Part shown: one piece after another, positions 44,550 through 56,835 of the stretch | Layout of the letters: the number at the start of each line of letters is the position of its first letter | Numbering within the stretch: the stretch's first letter is position 1 | Source: Hordeum vulgare subsp. vulgare | Taxonomy: Eukaryota > Streptophyta > Magnoliopsida > Poales > Poaceae | Direction of reading: 5' to 3' | Assembly: GCF_904849725.1 (NCBI RefSeq) | Contig: NC_058524.1 | Coordinates: forward strand, 351,351,823-351,415,822 | DNA length: 64,000 nucleotides | Notes under the pieces: model-generated | The model's input: the letters and a program-made list of their open reading frames with translations, nothing else | What the model was told of the DNA's origin: nothing | The model's database searches: none | Made by a program: the position numbers and the translations under genes

Positions 44550-46094
44550 TGATACGTCTCAAACGTATCTATAATTTTTGATGGTTTCATGTTGTTATCT
44601 TGTTTACTTTGGATGTTTTACATAGCTTTTATATCTTTTTTGGGACTAACTTATGCATTCAGTGCCAAGTGCCAGTTCCTATTTTTTCTGTGTTTTTGAC
44701 TCTTTTCAGATATGATTTTCGAACGGAGTCCAAACGGAATAAAATCCCCAAAATGATTTTTTCCTGAATGGAAGAAGATCGGGGGACTTCAGGACCAGGC
44801 TTGTGGCCTCCCTGGCGCTCCCCTGCCCTAGCTCTTTGGCCTATAAATTCCCTAAAATCGCAGAAAAAATCAGGGCGTCCACGAAAACCACTTTTCCGCA
44901 GCCGCAAGCTTCCGTTTCCGCGAGATCTCATCTGGAGACCCTTCCCGGTGCACTGCCGGAGGGGACTTTGGAGCTGGAGGGCTTCTACATCAACATCATC
45001 GCACCTCCAATGACTCGTGAGTAGTCCACCTCAGACCTACGGGTCCGTAGTTAGTAGCTAGATGGCTTCTTCTCTCTCTTGGATCTTCAATACAAAGTTC
45101 TCCATGATCTTCATGGAGATCTATCCGATGTAATCCTCTTTGGTGGTGTGTTTGTCGAGATCTGATGAATTGTGGATTTGTGATCGGATTATCTATGATT
45201 TATATTTGAGTCTTTGCTAATTTCTTATATGCATGATTTGATATCCTTGTAAGTCTCTCCGATTCTTGTGTTTTGTTTGGCCAGCTAGATCTATGATTCT
45301 TGCAATGGGAGAAGTGCTTGGTTTTCGGTTCATACCGTGCGATGACCTTTCCCAGTGACAAAAGGGGCAGCAAGGTATGCATCATGTTGTTGCCATCAAG
45401 GGTAACAAGATGGACTTTCATCATAGATTTGAGATTGTCCATCTACATCATGTCATCTTGCTTAAGGCGTTACTCTATTCTTATGAACTCAATACACTAG
45501 ATGCATGTTGGATAACGATCGACGTGTGGAGTAATAGTAGTAGATGCAGAAAGTATTGGTCTACTTGTTTTGGACGTGATGCCTATAGATATGATCATTC
45601 CATAGATAACGTCATGACTTTGCGCGGTTCTATCAATTGCTCGACAGTAATTCGTTCACCCACCGTCTACTTGCTTTCATGAGAGAAGCCACTAGTGAAC
45701 ACTACGGCCCCCGGGTCTATTCACAACTATCGTCTCCACTTTTACTTTTACTTTGCTTTTTTTCCTTTTTTGCTTTCAGTTCTCACTTTGCAAACAATCT
45801 ATACGGGATTGAAAACCCCTTCATAGCGTTGGGTGCAAGCTCTTTGTGTTTGTGCAGGTACTTGTGACTTGACGTGATCCTCCTACTGGATCGATACCTT
45901 GGTTCTCAAACTCAGGGAAATACTTACTGCTTCTATGCTGCATCACACTTTCCTCTTCAAGGGAACACCAATGCAAGGCTCCAAGGCCGCGGGGGAATCC
46001 TTTGCATATTTGCCAAGGAAGTCCCTGTAGGCGTAGCCAGCAGCAGAAGGACCTCTGACGCCGTTGTCGGGGAAGGTCTTTTGTTGCCGTAGCA
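44550..46094 (+). mobile_element. Solo LTR, same family as the element at 123-7098
   Basis: 1545 bp from TGATACGTCTCAAACG to GCCGTAGCA, with TATAC at 44545-44549 and 46095-46099. No interior or second LTR is present, so it results from LTR-LTR recombination. The 3' LTR copy of the host element (about 49960) has the same sequence with a single TATAC, which is the unoccupied site. A TATAAA box is at 44842-44847. An old primer-site motif (TGACGCCGTTGTCGGGGA, 46056-46073) lies 21 bp before the end. Confidence 0.95.
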
Positions 46095-46099
46095 TATAC

Positions 46100-46878
46100 C
46101 GCGAGTCGTGACACGTCAGTTTCCCAGATCTTGTGGGTATAGCGAACAACCTCTGCGGAGTGTAAAATTCGAATAGCCATGTCCAGGGTCAAGGACAGTT
46201 TGGTGGTGTTGCTCAAACTACGTCCAATCGTTTCCGCATAAACCAAGTGTGTGTGTGTTTTATGGTGTTAATACGAAAGAGTTGATATGACCAAGTTTGG
46301 TGACTTGGCTTATCGGGTGAACCCATAGTGTTCAGCCCTTATCAAATATATTGATATTTGTAACTTGTTCTTCTAAACAACATCTAGATGATGTTGCACT
46401 TCCCTGATCATGTTTATTTACAGTTAAGTTGTTGTCCACCAAACTGCACATTACTTGTTGTTGTACCAACTACATTGTTCATATCATGGGCTGTTTGAGA
46501 GTACATTCAAAGTACTCACTGGCTTGCCATTGGTTATATTGTTGACCAGACATGGAAGGATCGCAGTTTGGAGAAGAGTACGTCTTCAAAGACGGCCCTG
46601 CGAACTAGGACGCTTCCCAGTCAGAATGCCTATTGGTGTAGGCTGATGGCATGGGCACCCTCTTAGCCCTAAGATTTTTGCTACTAGTTGTATCAGTGTG
46701 ATTTGGCCTTATAGGTCCTACCTTGTGAACTTGACCTTTCGGTCATGTCTTGTAATAATTCGGTACTTGGATGTAAGACTCTTAATATTCAGTATCTATG
46801 TGTTCGGTGAGCATTGATCTCTGGGATCACTGAGCACGTTCATTCGACAAACTCTACTCGTAAGTCGGAGTCCCCACA
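46100..46878 (+). repeat. 5' LTR of the nested Gypsy element, part 2
   Basis: Continues CGCGAGTCGTG... to GTCCCCACA. Together with 44254-44549 it is 1075 bp, exactly the length of the truncated 3' LTR at 49673-50747. Confidence 0.9.
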
Positions 46879-46882
46879 GAGC

Positions 46883-46895
46883 TGGTATCAGAGCC
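46883..46895 (+). other. Primer binding site, initiator tRNA-Met type
   Basis: TGGTATCAGAGCC begins 4 bases after the LTR end. It is the standard complement of the plant initiator tRNA-Met 3' end. Confidence 0.9.
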
Positions 46896-47019
46896 ATCCT
46901 GACTATAGGAAGCCTTAGGTAGCTTGGAAGATATCCAAGATGAGTAGTACACTCATCCTTTACACTTGAGTTTTTTGCAGCCACCAAAAACTTTTTAACC
47001 CTCTCCTACAACCTTGTAG

Positions 47020-47742
47020 ATGGCCGCCGTACGTGAGATGCTTCTGGAGACGAGCTTTCCCCTACTTTTGGGAGATAGCCTCGAGAAGTGTCATGTACAC
47101 CGCACGCCCATCTTCCTCTACCACGAGCACTGGGTCAACGCCGACACCAAGGAATATCACATGGACGTGATAGTGAAGGATAATGACTCCCCAACTAGTT
47201 GGTTCTTTGAAGGACTACAAATGGAGGATCTGATGTTGGCAGTGGAGACAGCCGCATGAGAGGCGCTCGTACGTCTCCGCGACATGCTTCCCGAGATGGC
47301 TAACGAGCCAGCTACCCGCCACCTGCCTTTTGTTAAGGAACAGATTGACGGGAGTTGGACACTCAACCCATCTTCATAGGATGGGACGCCACTCAGGTTT
47401 CAGACCTACTTCAACCTCTCCTTCGACCCTTTGACTCACCTTTTGATCAAGGAGTCAACGAAGCTTCGCCAAGAACTGCACCAAGGTCAAGAAGGAAGGA
47501 GCACCCGGAGGGCGGTCAACCATTGCCTTCCGAGGAGGAGTACCACTGCTCCCGGCCACTCCCATTCAGAGTCGCCGTCTGACCGCGGAAGAGTACACCG
47601 AGATCCTCACTGCTCTGCGAACTAAGAGACGCCATGATGAACCAGTTCCATCTCCCACACCCCTGAAGGAGAAAAACACCGATGCAAATGAAGACGAAGA
47701 CCCTACAGAACCTGCCTACGAGACCGAGCAGTCCACCACTTA
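47020..47742 (+). pseudogene. Upstream ORF of the nested Gypsy element, broken
   Basis: The frame starts MAAVREMLLETSFPLLLGDS, then HRTPIFLYHEHWVNADTKEY, SPTSWFFEGL and a stop at 47257-47259. It goes on in frame to RLRDMLPEMANEPATRHLPF and a second stop near 47379, then FQTYFNLSFDPLTHLLIKES. Related ORFs lie before gag in several Triticeae Gypsy elements. Their role is not known to me. It might be a double-stranded-RNA-binding-like fold, but I cannot show it. Confidence 0.5.
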
Positions 47743-48180
47743 GGAGTATGGCTTAGGCAATTAGGAGTCTTCCCCAAGCGTAGTGAGTCCACATACCGGT
47801 TCATGTGAACCATGAGTGTTGTGTGAGCATGTATGATGCAAGACGTATTTCTGCCTTGGGTAGCTTGTAAGCGACTATATCACTTATTTCAAATTTAATG
47901 CATTAGCTTTTCCCAAAAACCTTTGTTTAAAAATATCACATTAGCACTGCAACATAACCCCCTTATTAGAGCATCATCCCTTATGATTCCCGGCCAATTC
48001 GGCATATTGACCTGTCTACTCCCCTGACAGGGTGGTGATTTCAACTCCCACCAGCACCTTCGGCAACCCCGGCTCTGCCTCTTCAGGCCAGCAGCAGGGA
48101 ACCAGAGGGGCCGCTCAAGCTGCAGGTCACCATGAGCAGCAACAAGGCGATATTGCAGCGCCACTGCCTCCTCCGGAAAC
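47743..48180 (+). other. Spacer before gag in the nested Gypsy element
   Basis: No ORF of note. The end of this stretch (48030-48180) is probably the gag leader, since Gly/Gln-rich gag-like phrases can be read in broken frames. Confidence 0.35.
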
Positions 48181-49672
48181 TTGACTATGGCTCAGTTCCT
48201 CCATGATCTCCGAGAGGAATGCCAAGCCAGTAATGCCACCATCCAGCAGCTGGCTCAAGTCTTGGTGAACAATCTACCGCAAAACGGGAATGGCAACGGT
48301 CGCTCTACTCTATCCGTGTTTATGCGGACTATGCCTCCTATATTCACGAAGACGACTGAACAATTGGACGTCGATGACTTGATCCGCACTATCGAAGAAC
48401 TCCTCGCGCTGGTCAAGTGAACCGATGATCGCGAGGAAGTCCTTTATGCTTCTCACTGTCTCCGAGGCACGGCCAGAGCTTGGTGGGATGGATTCCAGAT
48501 CATGCGCTGCTCACATTCCTCCCGGAATGATGACCATTAAGAAGTGGCAATTCCGAGCTTTAAGGCAAGGCAGCGGAACCGTCAAGGAGTACCTGCACAA
48601 GTTTAACCTCGTGTCAAGATATGCACCAGAGGATGTCAACACTGAGGCCGCAAAAGTGGAACACTTTATGGAAGGACTGCAACAGTCACTCAAGTATCAA
48701 CTGGTTGTTTTTGAATGTCGGACCTTCTGCGATCTGGTTAACAAGGCCCTTATGTTGGAGGATAAGCATCATGCAATGGACGACACCCGTAAGCGCAAGC
48801 CGATTGGTAGTGGAGGACCCAGCAATCCAAAGCCACACCCATGGCAGTCAGCTCCAGCAAGACCCAGTTATGAGCAGCAGCAGTATAAGGCTCCACCATT
48901 CCGCCAGAACTACCAGCCTCACCAACAAGTCAACACCAAGCCAGCATGCAACCCACCGAACAACAGTGGAGTCAAGACCAACATCCTGGGACAGGTTACC
49001 TGTTTTGGATGTGGACAAACTGGGCACTATTCCAGGCAGTGCCCCAACAAGAAGCCCGACGCACCGCGCCCCAATGTGCCAAATCAAGGTCAAGGAGCAC
49101 CAGGCAGGAACCAGGCTCCACGCAACCAGCAATATCACAACAAGGGACCTATTAATCACATCTCCGCAAAAGATGCACAGGAAGACCCGGACCGCATTCT
49201 GGGTATGTTCCTCGTCAGCTCCACCCCAGCAACAATATTGTTTGATTGTGGTGCTTTGCATTCTTTTGTTACTCTAAAGTTTGCGGAAAAATGTGGTTTG
49301 AAGCCTACCCTACTTAACGGTCAAATGGCAGTACATACCCCGGGAGTAGTGCTAAGGACCAACCTAGGCTGTAGAGGAGTCGGGATCAATATTAATGGGA
49401 TAAGCTTCTTAGCAAATCTCATCGTCATTAAGTCGCAAGGCTTAGAAGTAATCCCTAGAACGGATTGGTTGGCCAAACACCAGAGCAACTTGGACTATGC
49501 CAAGAGAACTATTACCATGACAAGCGACCAAGGGATCAATGTCAAGTATGTCTCTAAGCCTGTATCCACTCGACTCCCGCAGGATAATAGCCTATCGGGA
49601 GAAGAGCTGGACCGAGTGTCGATAGTCTGTGAACACCCGAAAAACTTTCTTGATGAGCTACCAGGGATGCCT
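48181..49672 (+). pseudogene. gag-protease of the nested Gypsy element, broken and truncated
   Basis: gag starts MAQFLHDLREECQASNATIQ, with MPPIFTKTTEQLDVDDLIRT and a TGA stop at 48418-48420. It continues in frame through LRGTARAWWDGFQIM, then shifts near 48510 to IPPGMMTIKKWQFRALRQGS, YLHKFNLVSRYAPEDV and a zinc knuckle CFGCGQTGHYSRQCP (near 49000). The protease has ILFDCGALHSFVTLKFA: the catalytic loop reads D-C-G-A in place of D-S-G-A. The frame reaches LDELPGMPP, where reverse transcriptase should begin, and runs into LTR sequence at 49673, giving a nonsense tail to a stop at 49717. Confidence 0.8.
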
Positions 49673-50747
49673 CCCTTTATGGGACGGGGCTTTGTTGATT
49701 ACTCTGGTCGGTGCTAGCGAAGAGCCACATTACTAGTGGCGGGAGTGATGTGTGGTCACTCTCGTGACGGGGTCGTGCCAGGTAGGACGACTATAACTTT
49801 TTACGTGTTCCGAGCACACAGTTGGTCCCTACATGGATGATACTGTCCAGAGTCGTTGCTCGTAAGACATACATCATGTGGGCTGAGTACCAATCGAGTG
49901 GACCTCTTTGTCTAGTATCGTCACGGGAAGGCATTGATCGGGTACTTACCTCGGGTATGTTATATACCGCGAGTCGTGGATGACACGGAAGTTTTCCGGA
50001 TCTCGTGGGTATAGCGTACAACCTCTGCAGAGTGTAAAACTATTCGAATAGATGTGTCCACGATCAAGGACAGTTGGGCGGTGTTGATTAAACTACGTCC
50101 AGTCGTTACTGCATAAACCATGTGTGATTTATGGTGTTAATATGAAAGAGTTGATATGACCAAGTTTGGGGACTTGGCATATCGGGTGAACCCAGAGTGT
50201 TCATCCCTGATCAAATATATTGATATCTGTAAACTGTTCTTCTAAACAACATCTAGCTTATGTTGCACTTCCCTGATCATGTTTATTTATAGTTATGTTG
50301 TTGTCCACCAAACTGCATATTACTTGTTATTCTACCAACTACATTGTTCATATCATGGGCTATTTGCGAGTACATTCAAAGTACTCACTGGCTTGCCACT
50401 GGTTATATTATTGACCAGACATGGAAGGACCGGAGTTTGGAGAAGAGTACGTCTTCAAACACGGCCCTGTGAACTAGGACGCTTCCCAGTTAGAATGCCT
50501 GTTGGTGTAGGGTGATGGCATGGGCGCCCGCTTAGCCCTAATATTTCCACTACTATTGGTATCAGTGTGATTTGGCCTTATAGGCCCTACCTTGTGAACT
50601 TGATCTTTCTTTCATGTGTTGTAATAATTCGGTACTTGGATGTAAGAATCTTAATATTCAGTATCTCTGTGTTCGGTGAGCATTGATCTCTGGGATCACT
50701 GAGCATGTTCATTTGGCGATCTCGACTCGTAAGTCAGGGTCCCCACA
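49673..50747 (+). repeat. Truncated 3' LTR of the nested Gypsy element
   Basis: Matches 44254-44549 plus 46100-46878, 1075 bp each. It lacks the solo LTR, so it preserves the empty target site at about 49961. The junction shares CCCTTTATGGGA-like bases with the left LTR. ATATT follows at 50748. Confidence 0.9.
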
Positions 50748-53700
50748 ATATTTCAGAAGGTCCATGCATTCAGCAAGGCGGCTTACTGCAGGGTGAATGT
50801 CTTTTACGCATTTCATATAGTCTTCTTGTGTGAATTCTGAGCCGTCATCCTTATATTCCGGGAAGCCGCCAGCTATTTCATCCAGATTCAGTTCTGGAGC
50901 ATAAGCTAGTGCCCGGCTCATGGCCTCCATCACTCCCTTGCGCATGGATGATTTCCTTATTTCAGCTATATGTTGAGGGATAGTTGAGAGTCTCCTCAGC
51001 ATGTATTTGATGTATTTTACTGGGTCTTTATCTCCCCAAGCAGCTTTGACAGTCAACAAGCCGCCGACATACAATTGATCCGTTAGGAGGTATATGGCCT
51101 TCAGCTTCAATCCTAAATCATCTTGAGGGTAGGCGGATCGAGGGCCTATAAAGGAACAAGGGATATGTAAGTCGCCAAGCACCTCGTGTCCTTTGTCACA
51201 ATGATAACAAGTTTTATGACGGACTTACCAAATATAGCGTTGGTCATCTTGGAGATATGTTGACACTGGCCAGATAATTCTGTTGTAGCTTCTACAAGTT
51301 GACCCTCGTCTTTCTCTGCTTGTTTTTCAAGGGCGTCTTGTTACGCCGCAGTTGATTCCTTATACTTCAAATATTCAGTTCTGACCAGTCCAAGCTCTGC
51401 CGTTTTGGCCCGGAGTTTTTCTTCTAGTATGGCCCTGGCGCCTTGTTGGCATCCCAGAATTTTTTGCATCTCGCTTAAGGATGCGTCAGTTTTCCTAATT
51501 GTCTCCTACAAAATCAGACACGAAAGATAACTGACATTAATATTGTATGGTTTGCATTGAAAGGTGGACGGACAAGTCTCAAGCATATTGCAAGCAATCC
51601 ACTCGACACTTGGGGGCTAATGTACTTGTTTTTCTCACAGAAAAGATAAGTTTTTTTATTTTTGTTAAGGAAGACCCGACACATCTTCAAGAAGATGACC
51701 CGGCCCTTGGGGGCTACAGGTTTAAGCTTTTCAAAGACTACTAAGCAAGACCCAGATCATCTTCAAGAAGATGACCCGGCCCTTGAGGGCTACAGGTTGA
51801 AGGTTTTAAAAAACTACTAAGCAAGACCCGACTCATCTTAAAAAAAGATGACCCGACCCTTGGGGGCTACAAGATGAAGCTTCCTCTAGGTTATTAAACA
51901 AGACCCAGCTCATCTTCAAGAAGATGACCCGGCCCTTGGGGGCAACAGGTTGAAGCTTTTAAAGATTATAGCACAAGATCCGGCTCATCTTCAAGAAGAT
52001 GACCCGACACTTTATGGCTTAAGGAGGATATATAAGATAGTTTGTGTCAAAAATACCTCGTATCTTCTCTTCATCATATTTACTATGCCGGCTTGAAAAT
52101 CTCGTCTCTACGCGAGGCAGTTCAGATATCCTGAGTGGAGCTCTTCGAAGTTCAGTTCCTCAATGTTTGGAAGGTCAATTACAGATTTTCCTGCCGTCAT
52201 CTTGGTGGAGACGTCCCCGGCAGTGTGCTTTGCCAACACGTTATAGACAGGGGTTGTATGACCCGTCCCAATGATAGTGACAACATCATCTTTAGGTAAA
52301 GCACCTTTGGTTGACTTCATGGGGCTTGGCGGCTTGAGTTTCTCCTTGTGACTTGGCTTCACCACCTTATTATCAGTTCTGGATGGAGTAACTTGGATAT
52401 CAGGGATGTTATCTGTGGTGGCGCCTTCAGGAGGATCAGCATAAGCCCCAATATATTCTTCTGGAATATCACGAACATGAACGTCTGCTTCATCCATTCC
52501 AGGCCTGTAAACGTTTAGAGCTGACCCGCCGGTTTTCCGTTTCTTAGCTTGAACTCTACAAAGATGGAATGTTATGCCACACTTAAATTGATCATCATAA
52601 GGAAAAATGCATACAGCAATTGATGTCATACCCTGCGAGACGGACAAGAGGTGGTAGTTTGGAAGATGCTGAGTCACGAAATGGAGGAGGAGACACCTGT
52701 TATAGTTGCAAGGATTAATGAATGTAGGCAAAGGTTGTCAATAAAACTTGATAGAAGAAGAGAAAGTACCTCAGTTCGACATTTGCAGTCAGATGCTTTT
52801 TCAGGTAAACCTGGCATAAGATCACCCGAAGAGCTACTGGTGTGGCGTTTTGGGGTATATAAGGCCATTTTCAAAAGGAAGTTAGGATCCAAGTGAGCAT
52901 ATGGGTGACTCATAGGAACTTTCAAACAAACCCGCCTGTGAGGTCTTTCCATGGAAATACTTAAATCAGAAGAAAAGGTAATTACCTCAGCCTCTTCAGC
53001 ATCACATTCCCCGTCTTCTCCCTGGATGTTAAAATACAAGGTTAGAACAGATCTATGATGCCTTAATCGGATGGTTCAGGAATTCACCTGAGACACGTCT
53101 TCAGCATGTGGCGAATAGCCCACAAAGGATGACTTTCCCGAGCCAGGTTTGCTTTTCTTTTTCTTGGCAAGGGTCTTCACTCTTTTTACAGGTGGCTTGA
53201 TGACCTTACGTTTCCAGAAGTGTGCAGTTTTCTATAAAGAGGGAAAGTTATTTCTATGAAAATGCATAAGAAGGCATCAAATCAAAAGGATAAGAGGTAA
53301 AATTATCTACCTCAAGAGCAGGGTTGGCACGACAGAACGGCTTTAAACCAATTTTGAAGCAAGCCTCTTTGGTTTCACCACAGAGCTCTTTCACGAGACT
53401 GTTAATTTCTTCAGTGTCAAGCATGCTATTCGAGAAACGCTGAGCATTGTTCAAATTACCATCATACTCACACATCAACAACGGATCAAGTCGACGCCGG
53501 TAAAACCATTGGCGTTTTGAGCCCTCAGCCGAGGCTAGATAGATTTATGGGTGGCTTGTTCTTCTGAAGTCAGAGGTTCAGGGAGTTGAGATTCCATTGG
53601 AAGCCGATCTTCTCTATAGCCTGGTAGGGGATTCTCATGATCTCGAGTGGTGTTCTTGCAGTAGAACTGGGTTTTCTCCCACCCTTTAGGATGGCTGGGC

Positions 53701-54100
53701 AAGGCGGCAGGCGGGAAGCCAGTTTCACGACGCCTCTGGATGGTAACTCTGCCAAGCTCCAAGCTAATATCACCAGCACATTCTGTTTGGCGATTTAAAT
53801 AGAAAAATTCTCTGAACAGAGAAATGGTGGGTTCTATCTCCAAATATGCTTCACAATAAACCTAGAATTCGCACATGTTACTAAGTTAATTGGGACCCGG
53901 ATCTTGGGGGTGGAGATGGAAAAAGTTGAGGGCATCTCAAAAGAACTTTGAGCCGGGGGGGCGAGAAGCCTCGTTCTATGTGATGTACAAAGACTACTAC
54001 TTCCCCTTCGGCGGGTTGAGGTCGAGCTTCTTTGGTAGGGGCCCTCCATCCAATCACCTCTTTCGGGAGCAAGATTCCCATTGACACAAAACGTTGTATG
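50748..54100 (-). pseudogene. Antisense gene of the Tat-like element, multi-exon and decayed
   Basis: It starts after the ATATT duplication at 50748-50752. Minus-strand blocks from 54087 down: EGEVVVFVHHIERGFSPP, ISLFREFFYLNRQTECAG and RRRETGFPPAALPSHPKG (53700), the region I know as the 'putative gypsy type transposon' domain. Then basic KRVKTLAKKKKSKPGSGKS (53180), GMDEADVHVRDIPEEYIGAY (52490), a coiled-coil stretch (51480-51260) and DLGLKLKAIYLLTDQLYVGG (51100) to LAECMDLLKY at the insertion. Splice-like joins and frameshifts separate them. Tat-type elements often carry such an antisense ORF between pol and the 3' LTR. Its role is not settled. The end is at 40955-41158. Confidence 0.7.
51671..52020. 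repeat. 76-bp tandem repeat with a palindromic core
   Basis: Five units start at 51671, 51747, 51823, 51900 and 51975 (75-77 bp); the last is partial. Each has AAGACCC, a CATCTTCAAGAAGATG palindrome (degenerate in unit 3), then ACCCGGCCCTTGGGGGCTAC. They lie in a probable intron of the antisense gene. Confidence 0.85.
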
Positions 54101-55167
54101 GCGGCTTCGTCAATATCAGAGGTAACCAGTCACACTTCAATGTTTTTAACATAATGTCCTAAGCCGGAAAAAGGTCAGCTGCATAGATATAAATGGCGGG
54201 TTACTCTAAAATGACTAGCATAAGGGGACATTGCAATGTTCTAAGTCACCTAAGAATGGTAAGGTGCATGATAATGGTAGGTCATGAAAACGACTAAACT
54301 GACGTCATAGTAAGTCGCTGTAAGGTCGAGAAGGACCACGGACGATCGAATTTTGCTAAGTGTTGGAAGAATAGTTTTTTATCAAAATTATAGAATAGTT
54401 TGGATCTACAAGAACTTCAGAAAAGAAAGGTACATGGATGAAAAAAACAACGAAGAACAGCGACGACAACAACTAAAGGGTGACGGATTTACATCCAGAG
54501 ATATCGGTAATGTTTTTGCTAGATTCATCTTGCATCCGTTTCCACTACTTGTCAAGGGGGTTTAGCTATGTTTAAAGGAGTACATAGACTAGCACTGCTA
54601 ATGGAGGTATGGAGAACCCTAGAGGAGCTCCGACGAACTACGGCACGCGATTTGAGTAAATCTATACAAAGAGATGAAGGTGTAACTGACGGTGTCGACT
54701 GGCGAAGGAAATCCAAAGCTGGGCGCAGAGATGAGCGAAGAAGAAATATGTGCCTCGTAGTGGAACGCAGGAGAAGATGCAGCGGCGGCGCGTCAAGGGT
54801 CGAGTAGCTCGAGGAGGAAGAAGAGGAGATAGGGTAAAAAGTGAAAATATTCTCCGTCCGTATTTAAGGACCGAAGGGGAAAATGAAACGGCAGGTGCAG
54901 GAAACAAGGAGGCGCTGTAAATTTGGAGTTGATGGCGCCTCGATTTTCAGGTTGTACGATAAGATCGAAAGGAGCCTTTGCGTGATGTCATGAAGATTCC
55001 TGGAATTTCGGAGTAAGTGACATCATCATTCCACGTGGCGTAAACTTGAAGAAAGTTCATAAGCCGGCAATTTTTCCGTTGGAAGTAAGATGGCGAGTTA
55101 AGTGACCCGCCAAGATTTAAGAAGAGATCTATTGACGTGAATAAATTCAAGTCAATCAAGGGCCTAA
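54101..55167. other. Region between the antisense gene and the LTR
   Basis: Probably holds the antisense promoter (minus sense), with GC-rich ORF shadows at 54570-54900. The last bases before the LTR (AATCAAGGGCCTAA) are a poor polypurine tract. No independent gene seen. Confidence 0.4.
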
Positions 55168-55687
55168 TGTTGGTGATATTATCCCTGTGGGCCCGATCAG
55201 GATAATGGAGGCTCTATACCTATGGATATGATGGGCCGTTATTAAAGAAGTGGAAGGTGCCAGATGAGACGATTGGCCCAAGACTCATCAAAGGCAACTT
55301 GCAGTCCATGTATGGAAAGAGATACCAGGAGTTTCCTTGCGTGGGAGGCAAGGCGAGTTAGAAATAATCCGGCTTACAAATTGTAATAAGTGTTCGACTC
55401 TTCCAAGACCTAGAGCCTCGACCTGTATATATAGGCGAGTCTCTAGGACAAATAGGGTAAAGTTAACATCAATCGAGAGCTAGGTCAGGCGAATCCGCAA
55501 CCTTGTAATCTATTCCCACATCAATATACACAAAGCACGACGTAGGCTTTTATCTCAATCTGAGGGGCCAAACCTGGGTAAACTCGCTTCCAGCTTCCCG
55601 ATCAACCCCTTCGAGTCGCCACATAGCTGCGATGGCCTCCTCACTAAGTCATTTCATGAGGACATCTACCGTGCCAAAACCACGGCA
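55168..55687 (+). repeat. LTR of the Tat-like Gypsy element, 520 bp
   Basis: Starts TGTTGGTGATATTATCCCTG and ends CAAAACCACGGCA. It is followed by GTTGGCGCCCACCGTCGGG, the usual primer-site context for this family. TATATATA lies near 55426-55433. It follows the antisense gene, as a 3' LTR should, yet is itself followed by a 5' interior. Confidence 0.8.
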
Positions 55688-56835
55688 GTTGGCGCCCACC
55701 GTCGGGCCTGCGCACGGTGGAGTTGAGTTTTCAAAGGGAGCCTTTCCAAGGTTCTGGAGCTACGCGGTCGGCCTTATGACGAAGAGCCGCCGCGGCAAGT
55801 ACTACATTGACAGCTCAAGCTGGGGCCCCGAGACTAGATCGATCGAATCCGGGTACCGGGTCCACTTCGGCATGATCCACGTCTTCATCAGCAAGGTTGG
55901 AACGCCAGTTCCCGAGTCGGACATCTCCACCGACATTGTCGAGCCAGCTCGGCTCGCCCAACCCGCCGTGCGTCAGATCAGACGATGTCGCGCCTTTGTT
56001 GGCTTCACGCAAGGAGTCGCCCTCCCAGAAGAGTCGGAAGCTGGCGGACACACTCTTGTCAACTCCGATGGTGAATTATCGATTGGAGACACCGATTCAA
56101 TATGCCCCCTCCACGAGGGGAGGCTGAGCGGTTTCCCTTATGCAGCGGTCTCAGAAGAACCACAGGGACACCCCCATCAGATTTCCATCTATATGGCAGG
56201 GGCTACGGTGGCTCAGGATCAGCCAAACACTGCAAAGCCAATGGAGCCAGTGGATCAGGCAAAACCCCAGCTCAGGCTATGTCAGATCTAATGGTAGAGA
56301 TGGCAAAAATCATGGAGGTGGTTGTGACAGTTGACAACCAGGCGGAGGTTAACACGGAATTAGCTAAACTCCATGAAGAGATGGGCCAGATTCAGTGCCA
56401 GATCGATGTGGAGAAGACCCAGATGACAGATCAACGAGCCCAGATGGACGAGGAGGAGGAACATCTAAAGCTGGAGGCAGGGCGACTTGAGCGCCGATGA
56501 GTTACGTCGAAAGCCGTGTACGAGCGGAGGAGCCAGGGTCGCATCCCGCCCAACCTTAATCCAACCCGCTTATTCAGCAGCCCGCAAATGCCTGGGGAAG
56601 ATCGCAACCCGCGAGGACAAGGTAACCCACAAGGGAAGATCGCCCAACTGCCAATGCAACCCCCATTGAACCCATAGGCGAGTTAGCCCTTCCAAACGCC
56701 TCAGGATCACTTCTCCAATCCGGTGGATAACGTGCTGGCTCCGACCCACCATCTGGAGACTCTCCCCATCCGTGGGAAAACTTCCCAGGAGGTAGATGCA
56801 CAAAACGCCATAGAGATGATAAAGATTGCGGTCGA
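55688..56835 (+). pseudogene. 5' interior of a Tat-like Gypsy copy (leader and gag start), truncated
   Basis: After the primer-site-like GTTGGCGCCCACC it reads GLMTKSRRGKYYIDSSSWGP near 55770, then acidic and Gly-rich stretches. From 56150 an overlapping frame has LMVEMAKIMEVVVTVDNQAE and a Gln/Glu-rich coiled coil (EEMGQIQCQIDVEKTQMTDQ). These look like the N-terminal gag or leader ORF of the same family as 36262-40022. It breaks off at 56835 into LTR end sequence, so nearly all gag-pol is missing. Confidence 0.5.

Larger units (their letters stand above)
41164..50747 (+). mobile_element. Nested Gypsy retrotransposon with a large internal deletion
   Basis: TG...CA ends (TGTCACACCC / CCCCACA) are flanked by ATATT. 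The left LTR, minus the solo LTR inside it, is 4165 bp. A tRNA-initiator-Met primer site (TGGTATCAGAGCC) follows at 46883. The interior has an upstream ORF and gag-protease, then breaks off at 49673 into the last 1075 bp of the 3' LTR; reverse transcriptase, RNase H, integrase and the LTR start are gone. Long LTRs, the Met primer and a CCHC gag suggest a Tekay/Del-type element. The name is uncertain. Confidence 0.88.

Noticed and set aside
48848..49261. 137-codon minus-strand ORF
   Set aside because: Antisense to the well-supported zinc knuckle and protease frame of the nested Gypsy element.
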